Assembly (NCBI GenBank): GCA_900766735.1
Contig: CAAFWO010000033.1
Span: 1 to 64,000 of the forward strand
Source of the DNA: Clostridia bacterium
GTDB lineage: Bacteria > Bacillota > Clostridia > CAKSNL01 > HGM11501
Length of the DNA stretch: 64,000 nucleotides
Direction of reading: 5' to 3'
Part shown: in pieces, positions 8,096-16,014 of the stretch
Layout: each line of letters begins with the position of its first letter
Numbering within the stretch: position 1 is the first letter of the stretch
The notes under the pieces: generated by a model
What the model was told of the DNA's origin: nothing
Seen by the model: the letters and a program-made list of their open reading frames with translations, nothing else
Databases searched by the model: none
Position numbers and translations under genes: made by a program

Positions 8096-9856
8096 TGCTC
8101 TTTCTTTGATCTCTTTTTTGATCTTTTCGATGAAGTCGGAAAGGGGCATTGTCTCTGTCTTTGCCGTGTCGCGGTGGCGGACGGAAACTGTCTTATTCGC
8201 GACCTCCTCCTGACCGATGATGACCATGTAGGGAACGCGGTCGACCATCTGCGCCTCGCGGATCATATAGCCGATCTTTTCATTTCTCGAATCAAGCTCG
8301 GTTCTGATTCCGGCGTTTCTTAAAGCTTCATAAACCTCGGTTCCGTACTCTGCACTTTTCTCGGAAACCAAGAGGACTTTTGCCTGGGTGGGAGCGAGCC
8401 AAACCGGATATTTGCCGGCAAAATGCTCGGTTATTATGCCGATGAAACGCTCGATAGAGCCGAAGCATACGCGGTGAATCATGATCGGGCGCTCTTTTTC
8501 GCCCTTCTCGTTGATGTATTCAAGCTGGAAGTTTAACGGCATCTGGAAGTCTAACTGAATCGTTCCGCACTGCCATGTTCTCCCGAGCGAATCCTCAAGA
8601 TGAAAGTCGATCTTCGGGCCGTAGAACGCGCCGTCTCCCTCGTTGATGGTATAGGGAAGGTTGAGCTTTTCAAGCGCGGTCTTAAGGCCGTTTGTTGCCG
8701 CTTCCCAATCCTCGTCGCTTCCCATGCTGTCCTCGGGACGGGTGGAAAGCTCAACAAAATATTTGAATCCGAACTTCTCGTAAACCTCGTTTATAAGGTG
8801 AACGACGTTAATGATCTCGTCCGTAATCTGCTCGCGGCGCATGAAGATGTGCGCGTCGTCCTGCGTGAAGCAGCGAACTCTGAAAAGGCCGTGGAGAGCA
8901 CCGCGAAGTTCATGGCGGTGAACAAGACCGAGCTCACCGATTCTTAAAGGCAGGTCGCGGTAGCTGTGGGGGCTGCTCTTATAAACCATAACGCCGCCGG
9001 GGCAGTTCATGGGCTTAACGCAGTAAATATCGTCGTCAATCGTGGTAGAATACATATTGTCCTTGTAGTGATCCCAGTGACCGCTTGTCTCCCAAAGGTG
9101 GCGGTTCATGATAAGAGGAGTAGAGACCTCAACATAGTTTTCACGGGAGTGGATCTCGCGCCAGTAGTCGATAAGCGCGTTCTTAAGAGCCATTCCCTTG
9201 GGAAGGAAGAAGGGGAAGCCCGGTGCTTCGTCGCAAAGCATGAAGAGCCCCATTTCCTTGCCTATACGGCGATGGTCGCGCTTTTCAGCCTCTTCCAAAA
9301 GCTTCATATGCTCGTCAAGCTCGGCCTGGGTCGCAAATGCGGTGCCGTTTATTCTTGTGAGCATCTTATTGTTCTTATCGTTCTTCCAGTAAGCACCGGA
9401 CTGGCCTGTGATCTTAAAAGCCTTGAGCGCCTTTGTGTAGGTGAGGTGAGGGCCTGTGCACATGTCGACATATTCGCCCTGAGTGTAGAAGCTGATCGGA
9501 GCGTCGTCCGCCAGGTCGCCGATATGCTCGACCTTATAGATTTCTCCGCGCTCTTCCATAAGGCGGATAGCCTCGTCTCTCGGAAGAATCGAGGGCTTTA
9601 TCGGGAGGTTCTCCTTAACAATCTTGCGCATTTCCTTCTCAATCGCCTCTAAGTCCTCGTCCGAGAGCTTGTCCTCGCCCAAGTCAACATCATAATAAAA
9701 ACCCTTGTCTGTCGCCGGGCCGTAAGCGAAATGAGCGCCCGGATAGAGGCGCTTTACAGCCTGTGCCAGAATGTGCGCCGCCGTGTGCCTTATAACGTGA
9801 AGCTCTTCCTCCGGGGCACACTGATCGACTCTGCCGTCGTTGTAAATAACTTTCAT
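8093..9856 (-). CDS. thrS: threonyl-tRNA synthetase lacking the TGS domain
   Basis: Class II synthetase that charges tRNA-Thr, 587 residues. The family norm is about 640; the missing part is the N-terminal TGS domain, since the editing-domain HxxxH (H24, H28) appears only 24 residues after the start. The editing domain is otherwise complete (VDMCTGPH supplies the Cys/His pair). The catalytic core contains the zinc ligands in MNCPGG, in LVHRHE and in IMIHR, and the C-terminal anticodon-binding domain is intact. Short TGS-less forms are known in Clostridia. The start ATG has AAAGGAG 7 bases upstream, and no start further upstream could restore a TGS domain because the T-box terminator is there. 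Expression is controlled by the T-box leader just upstream. Confidence 0.95.
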   Translation of the reverse strand: MKVIYNDGRVDQCAPEEELHVIRHTAAHILAQAVKRLYPGAHFAYGPATDKGFYYDVDLGEDKLSDEDLEAIEKEMRKIVKENLPIKPSILPRDEAIRLMEERGEIYKVEHIGDLADDAPISFYTQGEYVDMCTGPHLTYTKALKAFKITGQSGAYWKNDKNNKMLTRINGTAFATQAELDEHMKLLEEAEKRDHRRIGKEMGLFMLCDEAPGFPFFLPKGMALKNALIDYWREIHSRENYVEVSTPLIMNRHLWETSGHWDHYKDNMYSTTIDDDIYCVKPMNCPGGVMVYKSSPHSYRDLPLRIGELGLVHRHELRGALHGLFRVRCFTQDDAHIFMRREQITDEIINVVHLINEVYEKFGFKYFVELSTRPEDSMGSDEDWEAATNGLKTALEKLNLPYTINEGDGAFYGPKIDFHLEDSLGRTWQCGTIQLDFQMPLNFQLEYINEKGEKERPIMIHRVCFGSIERFIGIITEHFAGKYPVWLAPTQAKVLLVSEKSAEYGTEVYEALRNAGIRTELDSRNEKIGYMIREAQMVDRVPYMVIIGQEEVANKTVSVRHRDTAKTETMPLSDFIEKIKKEIKERA

Positions 9857-9873
9857 AACAATACTCCTTTACT

Positions 9874-10104
9874 AAAAAACACCCCTGACAAAAAGTCAAG
9901 GGTGCAAAATTTACACGGTTCCACCTTGGATTTAACTTGATTTTTTAACGCCACTATGGGCGGCAGGCGCTTACTTTGTTTTTCTGCACCGCAGCTCGGG
10001 AGAGGTTTTCACAAATCTTCCCGTTAAGAGGCTCACAGCAAACGCCCCTCTCTCTGAAACGGCAATGATAGGCTACTTTTTCCGTCATCGCATTTATATT
10101 AAAC
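9874..10104 (-). promoter_or_regulatory. T-box leader controlling thrS
   Basis: On the minus strand the leader carries the conserved T-box sequence TGGAACCGTG (9914-9923), which pairs with the uncharged tRNA acceptor end. It is followed by the terminator hairpin CACCCCTGAC-AAAAA-GTCAAGGGTG and a run of T (9874-9905). The upstream half (about 9940-10092) is rich in stem-forming sequence typical of Stem I, including a GTGAAAACC...CTCCCGAG segment in which an ACC triplet could be the threonine specifier. Established behaviour: uncharged tRNA-Thr stabilises the antiterminator, allowing transcription of thrS. Specifier assignment by eye is tentative. Confidence 0.88.
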
Positions 10105-10111
10105 TATATAC

Positions 10112-10140
10112 AGTATAGCACGAAGAGGGCCGCTTGTCAA
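10112..10140 (-). promoter_or_regulatory. consensus sigma-A promoter of the T-box/thrS transcript
   Basis: Minus-strand TTGACA (10135-10140), 17-base spacer, TATACT (10112-10117). The -35 hexamer directly abuts the stop codon of the upstream SLH-protein gene at 10141, so no separate terminator fits between the two genes and some read-through into thrS is possible. Confidence 0.85.
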
Positions 10141-12591
10141 TTATTTTTTAACAGCCTCCAAAAAACGGGCGAGCATAACGATCGCCTCCGCTCTCGTGGC
10201 GTTCTCTCCGGGGAGAAACATGTTTTCTGAGTTACCCTTAACGATGCCGGACTCGGCTGCCGCGGCAACAGAATAGACGGCGTAGTCCGAAATATCCGAA
10301 TTATCGGAAAAAGCCAAAACTCCCTTTGGCATATCGGGCTTTATGATTGAATACGCGCGCATAATCATCACCGTGATCTGCTCTCTGGTTACCGGCGCGT
10401 TTGGGGCGAAGTTTTCGTTTCCGACGCCCTTTACGATGCCGCAGTTTAGCATTGTCTGGATCACGCCGGCGTACCACGACTGGGGCGAAACATCGGCATA
10501 TTCTCCTGAGTAAACGCCCTTTTCAAGCGAGAGGCTGCGCATCAAAAATGCGCAAAATTCGGCGCGGGTGATGTTTTTGTCGGGCTTGAAAAGGTTCTTA
10601 GAATAGCCCGATATAATTCCTGCGTCATAGACAGAATTTATCGTGTCATTCGCCCAGTGGTTCTCGCAGTCCGAAAACACATTTTTACCGCTTCCGGCCG
10701 TGAGCGTAACGGGCGCGATGTCTTTTATACTGTCCCTTGCCGGCGGCTTTTCGGGTTCCGGCTCTTCCGGCTTTCCGGGCCTGTGAGTGCCGGCTGAGGT
10801 CTGCTTTTTCGGAATCTTGACCGGGGTCGACCTCACAGTGTCACCGACGATTCCGGCGGTGAGCGATATGGGGGTGACCTCAAAGATCAAAAATTTTCCT
10901 TCCATATCTTCCGTCACTTCGATCTCGCTGACGTTTGAATTGCTAAGGGCTTTATATTCGCCGTCCGCGCTGTCGGCTAAGAGCCAGTTTGTCACGCTGG
11001 CGGATTCACCGTCAAAATTATTCACAAATTCAAATGTGCCCGAAAGTGTGCGGCCGCGCTCCGGAATGCCGGTGATCTTGACGTTGTTTGCCTTAATCTC
11101 GGCCGGGACCACAGAGATATTGTCTAAATATATTGTCTGTTCGTCAAATCCGTCCGGCACGTTCACCGCGACGATGAAGCGACCGCTTAAATCGCTCTCC
11201 GGCGTGAACACCGCCTTGTAGCTCTGCCATGATGTGCCGATTTCAAAATATGCGCAGAGCTGGAGATTGTCAGGATCGCGGCTGTCTTCTACGATGAATG
11301 TGACAAAGGCCGACTTATCGGAGAAACGGCGCCTTAAGTCCGCGGAAAAGACATAGCTTTCGGAGTGACTGAAGGAGACATAGGCGTTATTATACATAAC
11401 CCCGATCTCAGCATTAGGGGTGAATGCGGCATAGGAATTTCCGTTTTCTTTGATGACCTCATAAACTCCGTCGCCCGGGGCGAACCACAGCGAGTCGCTC
11501 CCCGATTCTTCAAAGCTGCCGTTGGAAATGCCGGAGCGTGTCAGCGTTACGGAAAATTCCGTGTTCACATCCGGATATTTGGAAGCATAGGCCAAAACCT
11601 TATATGTGCCCGGCTCGGCAGAGGAGCTTACCGTGATAAGCGAACTGTCGATCGTGATATGATCCGTTTTCGGAGTGATGTCAAACGATAATGTGGCCGG
11701 AACCGTGTTTCCCTCAATGTCGGACGCACTGATGGAAAAAGGGATTTTTGCCTCTCCCTCAGTCGGAACGTTGATGGACTGGGGAACCGATACGTTGAGC
11801 GCTACGGGAGGAGTGCCTGACGATAGGGTGAATGTGGGATTTCTTAAAAGAACGGACGCGTCATCCTCCGACATAAAAACGAGAGAAACGATATATTCGC
11901 CGTCTTCCGACGGGCGGACGGGAACGGTTATATGCGTCCACGACGGGTAGTAAGGGTTTTCACAGTATGCGACGGCGGACGAGCCGACGATCTCGCTGTA
12001 TGCTTTTGTTTCGCCGTTTTGCTCACCGGACGTCGTTCTGATTTCAAATGAAAGCTCATAAAGCCTGTTCTCTTGTAAGGAAAGCTTTTCTTTCTGCGTT
12101 AAAATGTAGGTCGTTCCGTTTTCGGAATCAAGGCCAATCTTAAGGGTCGCTCCGTCCGTCTTAAAATATGAGCTTTCCCAGCCGCTCATGGTCGGAAGAT
12201 CCGAAAAGGTGCTGTTGACTATCATATTGTCAGTCAGTCTGACGGTGTATGACTTATCCTTTATATTGGGATATTTTTCGGACGAAATGCTGATGGTGAA
12301 CATATCGCCGCTTTTTGCGTTGTCAAACACGGTGACGGTGTTGTCGGACGGGTCGAACGAAACCCCGTCGGGCAGAGAGGAGACGTTTAAGAAAACATCG
12401 TCCGATTCTATAAAGCTGCCGGATGCCGTTCTTAAGCAAGCCTCGTAGTCATAGCTTAAAGAGCCGAAGTCCGGAATCAGGAGCGTGAGGCGCCCGAAGA
12501 GCGCAGAGCCTGTGTATTCTTCGGCAAAAACCGGCAGGAACGACGATAAAAATATTAAAATAAGAGCGCATAATGTTAAATGCTTTCTCAT
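10141..12591 (-). CDS. SLH-anchored surface protein with carbohydrate-binding-like modules
   Basis: An 816-residue secreted protein. The signal peptide is MRKHLTLCALILIFLSSFLP, with cleavage after VFA. It contains two beta-sandwich regions resembling CBM_4_9-type modules (near residues 130-255 and 345-490, each beginning with an N-S-F/NGSF-like strand and ending YLDNISVV-like), Ig-like spacers, a proline/glutamate-rich linker (about 605-625), and three SLH domains at the C terminus (ITRAEFCAFLMRSL, VTREQITVMIMRAY, ATRAEAIVMLARFL). No catalytic module is visible, so a structural or polysaccharide-binding role is more likely than hydrolysis. Preceded by its own promoter; its stop codon touches the thrS promoter. 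Confidence 0.75.
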   Translation of the reverse strand: MRKHLTLCALILIFLSSFLPVFAEEYTGSALFGRLTLLIPDFGSLSYDYEACLRTASGSFIESDDVFLNVSSLPDGVSFDPSDNTVTVFDNAKSGDMFTISISSEKYPNIKDKSYTVRLTDNMIVNSTFSDLPTMSGWESSYFKTDGATLKIGLDSENGTTYILTQKEKLSLQENRLYELSFEIRTTSGEQNGETKAYSEIVGSSAVAYCENPYYPSWTHITVPVRPSEDGEYIVSLVFMSEDDASVLLRNPTFTLSSGTPPVALNVSVPQSINVPTEGEAKIPFSISASDIEGNTVPATLSFDITPKTDHITIDSSLITVSSSAEPGTYKVLAYASKYPDVNTEFSVTLTRSGISNGSFEESGSDSLWFAPGDGVYEVIKENGNSYAAFTPNAEIGVMYNNAYVSFSHSESYVFSADLRRRFSDKSAFVTFIVEDSRDPDNLQLCAYFEIGTSWQSYKAVFTPESDLSGRFIVAVNVPDGFDEQTIYLDNISVVPAEIKANNVKITGIPERGRTLSGTFEFVNNFDGESASVTNWLLADSADGEYKALSNSNVSEIEVTEDMEGKFLIFEVTPISLTAGIVGDTVRSTPVKIPKKQTSAGTHRPGKPEEPEPEKPPARDSIKDIAPVTLTAGSGKNVFSDCENHWANDTINSVYDAGIISGYSKNLFKPDKNITRAEFCAFLMRSLSLEKGVYSGEYADVSPQSWYAGVIQTMLNCGIVKGVGNENFAPNAPVTREQITVMIMRAYSIIKPDMPKGVLAFSDNSDISDYAVYSVAAAAESGIVKGNSENMFLPGENATRAEAIVMLARFLEAVKK

Positions 12592-12622
12592 AGTCTGCCT
12601 CCGAAAAGTAGTTCTTTTTTAT

Positions 12623-12651
12623 AGTATACCACATTTTAAGAGGTTTGTCAT
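12623..12651 (-). promoter_or_regulatory. sigma-A promoter of the SLH/CBM-like protein gene
   Basis: Minus-strand ATGACA (12646-12651), 17-base spacer, TATACT (12623-12628), followed by a leader of about 30 bases with ribosome-binding site CGGAGG. Confidence 0.65.
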
Positions 12652-12671
12652 GTGAATTTTTTATTACAATT

Positions 12672-15209
12672 TTATTCTCTGTTTTTGAGTATCTCAGATA
12701 AGCTGATCTTTTTCAAATAGCGCTCGAGCATGAACCTTGTCAGGGCATAAGTCAAAAGGATTATCGCAATTATGAAAACATACCCTTCCGGAGTTATATA
12801 GGCCTCAAATCCGGCGTTGACATTTGAAACGCAGAAAGGATAGGCCGCGCCGACGATGAGGCGGCCTGCCGGCATTCCGATCACTATCGAGGCGAGCGTC
12901 ATATAAAGCGAGCTTCCCAGATAAAAGGAGTTGACCTCGCGCTCGGAATAGCCTAAAGCTTTTAGAAGCGAGATAGAGTATGAGCTTCTGTCGATCTCAA
13001 GCTTCATTAAAAGATACATAACGGCGATAAAGATGACCAACGATATTGCGATCATCAAAACTATCATTCCGCTCATCAGGCTGATGAATTTTTCCGCGCC
13101 CTTTTGCATATCCTCCTTTGAGATTTCCGACATCATCATATTGTGGCGGAAAGTGAGCTTTTCATTTGAAAAGACAGCGTTGTAATAAAAGTTTTCGCTC
13201 TTTGGCTTTTTCTCGCCGGGGTCTAAATCCTCCGGGTCAAAATGAGGAAGTGAGAAGGCTTTTCGCATCGCGTCGATATTCATAAAAAAGTATAGTCCGC
13301 TGCTGTATTTGACTTCGCCGGCGATGACGAAGGAATAAAGCCTGTCCTCCGACGCGTCGCGCAATATGACTTTGTCGCCGGTCTTGAAACCGAATTTCAC
13401 CCTTGCCGAGTCGGACATATAGATCCCCGACTCGTTGTCCGAAAGCTCGCCGGAAAACGGGAAATAAGGGTTGTCCGAATCGATGCCCAAAAGCGAGACC
13501 TCCATTTCGCCGCCCGTTAGGTCATAGTCCGTGTAAAAGCCGCGGACGAAGCCTAAGTCAGCGTCCTTCGGAAGGTCGGTCACCGGGTTTCTTAAAACAT
13601 ACATATAGTTATAGCCGATGTCGGACGTAATACCGTTAATATAGCCCATGATGCTGTAGTAGCAGGCAACGGAAAACATTATGAGTAAGAGCGAAACGTT
13701 GATGCCGAAAAACAGCGTGATATTTCCGGAAAATTCGCGGAAAAACTGTCGTATCTTATATTTTGTTTTAAATCCGGAGCTTTTGATCCTGAAATTAAAA
13801 CGGCGCTTTTCCTTTGTTGAGGCGTGCATCATTTCAAGCGGCGTTAAGTTAAGCTTTTTTGAAAGCACAAGACGGTTGATAAGATAGGAAAAGATGACCG
13901 GAACGCCGATGGCATATGCGGCAAGATACGGCTCTAAGGCAGGCTTTATATCGGGGAAGGAATACATCGCCGAATATTCGGCGGACAGAGGATAGGTTAA
14001 AAAGACGCCCGAGACAGTCCCGATAACGGCGCCCAGAGCCGAAATCAGGAGTGGAATTTTTATGTAGTAGGACAATATCTCGCTTTTCAAAAATCCGAGC
14101 GAATAGAGCGTTCCGATGACCGAGCGCTCCTTTTCAACAGTTCCGGAGGCGAAGATCGAGAGCATATACATGAGTAAAATTATCAAAAAAACGCCGACAA
14201 CAAGCGCCGCCTGCTTGCCGAGCGAAGAGTCATCGAGCGCGTCCTTTATTCTTATGTTATATTCGGCCTCGGAAAAGGACGAGATTATGGCCGGATCGAT
14301 TTTTGCACTTTCGGATATATAATCGGAATATGCCGCCTCGAGAGCATATATTCCGCTGCCGATCCCGTTGATGCCGGAAAAAAGCGCTTGATATGCGTCC
14401 TCCGGGAGAACGGGGTGCATGCTTTTAACACCCTCCGACAAAACGGAGACGGAGTGCCTTAAGCTGTCGGCAGAGCCCGTAAAGCCCTCTTTTATCGAGG
14501 ACGAGGTCTCATACTGACCTTTTAAATATGTGTCGGTAACGGCAGAGTAATCCGCCTTTAAGTGAATGATCTTGTTCTTAAAAACCTTCTGGCTTAAATC
14601 ATCGGGCAGTCGGTACGCGTAATTATAGATAACGCGGCAGCCTGTCTTTAAGCTCTCCCACGCGGAGTCGGACACGATGGCGACTGAAAATTCGTCATTT
14701 GCGGCAACGTCGGACGTATTCTCTTTTATGTAGCAATAGTCGGGAAGACAGCCGATGCCGGTGACCTTCATCGTGCGGTCTCCGACAGTGAGTGTGTCTC
14801 CGACGGCGAGAAAGTGGGACTTTGCGAAAAGCTTGTCTATAAAAATTCCGTTATTGTCCGAGGGGAGATGGCCCTCCTCGACGAACTCAAGGTCGATGGT
14901 CTGACGGGGCTTAAAAAGCCTTAGAACGGAGATTCCTGCCGGAACATCGGTGTAAAACATTTTTTCGACTGACGCGCCGGTCTCTTTTAACTCATTTAAA
15001 TTTCGCGGTGAAAGAGGAATATAGGTCTCGAATGCGCCGTCCTCGATTTTTGAACGCTCCCATTCGTCAGTTATGACGGCGCGTATCGCGTCCGTCGTGG
15101 AGCAGAGCGCGACGAGCATAGCCATCGAAAGCGCGATTATCAAGATCATGGCCGTGTTTCTTAAAAGGTTTTCCTTAAAGTCGCGGCTGAGCCTTTTGTT
15201 CAATATCAC
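12672..15209 (-). CDS. FtsX/MacB-type ABC transporter permease
   Basis: A large permease of about 845 residues with the FtsX-domain layout: an N-terminal membrane helix (residues about 20-40), a large extracytoplasmic domain, three helices (about 330-430), a further helix and second external domain, then three C-terminal helices (VLMIAISLVIFIAVMYLLMK and later). Such permeases pair with a LolD/MacB-type ATPase and act in peptide or lipid export, or as mechanotransmission complexes. I start it at GTG 15209, with GGAG seven bases upstream, leaving a one-base gap after the ATPase gene; an overlapping GTG at 15233 and TTG at 15203 are alternatives. Substrate unknown. The pair is under a palindromic operator and is therefore probably inducible. 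Confidence 0.85.
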   Translation of the reverse strand: MILNKRLSRDFKENLLRNTAMILIIALSMAMLVALCSTTDAIRAVITDEWERSKIEDGAFETYIPLSPRNLNELKETGASVEKMFYTDVPAGISVLRLFKPRQTIDLEFVEEGHLPSDNNGIFIDKLFAKSHFLAVGDTLTVGDRTMKVTGIGCLPDYCYIKENTSDVAANDEFSVAIVSDSAWESLKTGCRVIYNYAYRLPDDLSQKVFKNKIIHLKADYSAVTDTYLKGQYETSSSIKEGFTGSADSLRHSVSVLSEGVKSMHPVLPEDAYQALFSGINGIGSGIYALEAAYSDYISESAKIDPAIISSFSEAEYNIRIKDALDDSSLGKQAALVVGVFLIILLMYMLSIFASGTVEKERSVIGTLYSLGFLKSEILSYYIKIPLLISALGAVIGTVSGVFLTYPLSAEYSAMYSFPDIKPALEPYLAAYAIGVPVIFSYLINRLVLSKKLNLTPLEMMHASTKEKRRFNFRIKSSGFKTKYKIRQFFREFSGNITLFFGINVSLLLIMFSVACYYSIMGYINGITSDIGYNYMYVLRNPVTDLPKDADLGFVRGFYTDYDLTGGEMEVSLLGIDSDNPYFPFSGELSDNESGIYMSDSARVKFGFKTGDKVILRDASEDRLYSFVIAGEVKYSSGLYFFMNIDAMRKAFSLPHFDPEDLDPGEKKPKSENFYYNAVFSNEKLTFRHNMMMSEISKEDMQKGAEKFISLMSGMIVLMIAISLVIFIAVMYLLMKLEIDRSSYSISLLKALGYSEREVNSFYLGSSLYMTLASIVIGMPAGRLIVGAAYPFCVSNVNAGFEAYITPEGYVFIIAIILLTYALTRFMLERYLKKISLSEILKNRE

Positions 15210-15210
15210 C

Positions 15211-15912
15211 TTACCACTCCAGTTTATCCGCACTCACGCAGTTTTCGTTAATAAGCGTGCGGTACACAGCGCCGTCTTTAAGATACACCGTTTTGTGAGT
15301 CATCTTGCTTATCGTCTGATTGTGGGTAACGATAAGCATCGTGGTGCCGTATTTTTTATTGATGTCCTCAAGGAGCGCCAAAATCTCTTTTGATGTTGCA
15401 TAGTCAAGCGCGCCAGTCGGCTCGTCGCAGAGTAAAAGACGGGGGTTTTTAACAAGAGCGCGCCCGATCGAACAGCGTTGTTGCTGGCCGCCCGAAAGCT
15501 CGGAAGGGAATCTGTCCGAAAGCTCGGTGAGCCCCAAAAGCGAGAGTATCTCGGACTTATCTAACGGGTCTTCTGAAAGATATTCGCCGACCTCAATGTT
15601 TTCGAGCACCGTTAAATTGGGCACTAAGTTATAAAACTGAAAAACGAAGCCGAGCGATGAACGGCGGTAGTATGATAACATCTCGTCGTCATAGGCCGTG
15701 ATGTCGTCTCCGTCGACCGCGACGAGGCCGCCGTCCGCCCTTTCAAGCGCGCCGATAATGTTCAATAATGTCGATTTTCCGCTTCCGGATTCGCCCAAAA
15801 CACAGCACATTTCGCCGCTCTCCAAGCTCATATTAACGCCGTTTAGCACTTTGACGCGCCCCTCGCCGTGCCCGAAGCTTTTTTTAAGGGACTCTATATT
15901 AAGATATGCCAA
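15211..15912 (-). CDS. ABC transporter ATP-binding protein, LolD/MacB type
   Basis: A complete nucleotide-binding subunit of about 233 residues that powers the adjacent FtsX-type permease. Walker A is GESGSGKST, the Q-loop lies in VFQFYNLVPNLTVLEN, the signature is LSGGQQQR, Walker B is LLLCDEPTGALD and the switch histidine is in IVTHNQ. The best start is TTG at 15912 (ribosome-binding site AGAGGTG six bases upstream); GTG at 15921 would overlap that site. It is the first gene of the two-gene operon, directly after a promoter that overlaps a long inverted repeat. Confidence 0.9.
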   Translation of the reverse strand: MAYLNIESLKKSFGHGEGRVKVLNGVNMSLESGEMCCVLGESGSGKSTLLNIIGALERADGGLVAVDGDDITAYDDEMLSYYRRSSLGFVFQFYNLVPNLTVLENIEVGEYLSEDPLDKSEILSLLGLTELSDRFPSELSGGQQQRCSIGRALVKNPRLLLCDEPTGALDYATSKEILALLEDINKKYGTTMLIVTHNQTISKMTHKTVYLKDGAVYRTLINENCVSADKLEW

Positions 15913-15924
15913 GTCTATCACCTC

Positions 15925-15964
15925 TTATAATAAGGTTAGTTTACCTTAACTAACCTTATTATAA
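15925..15964. promoter_or_regulatory. 16-bp inverted repeat, presumed operator of the ABC operon
   Basis: Perfect arms TTATAATAAGGTTAGT (15925-15940) and ACTAACCTTATTATAA (15949-15964) with an 8-base centre. One arm covers the -10 hexamer of the ABC-operon promoter, and the other lies just before the ribosome-binding site. This is the placement of a repressor site. The TTAGTT...AACTAA core is reminiscent of sites of several winged-helix regulators, including metal-responsive DtxR types, but the class cannot be decided by eye and no regulator gene is adjacent. Confidence 0.75.
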
Positions 15965-15986
15965 GCCGTTTTTTTGCATTTGTCAA
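15958..15986 (-). promoter_or_regulatory. perfect-consensus promoter of the ABC operon
   Basis: Minus-strand TTGACA (15981-15986), 17-base spacer, TATAAT (15958-15963): a full match to the sigma-A consensus. An unregulated promoter of this strength would be very active, which fits with tight control through the overlapping inverted repeat. Confidence 0.85.
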
Positions 15987-16014
15987 GAAAAAGGAATAAG
16001 AGGCGAAATGCCTC

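Noticed and set aside
8966..9652. Long plus-strand ORF of 228 codons inside thrS
   Set aside because: Antisense shadow of a highly conserved gene; no ribosome-binding site and no family resemblance.
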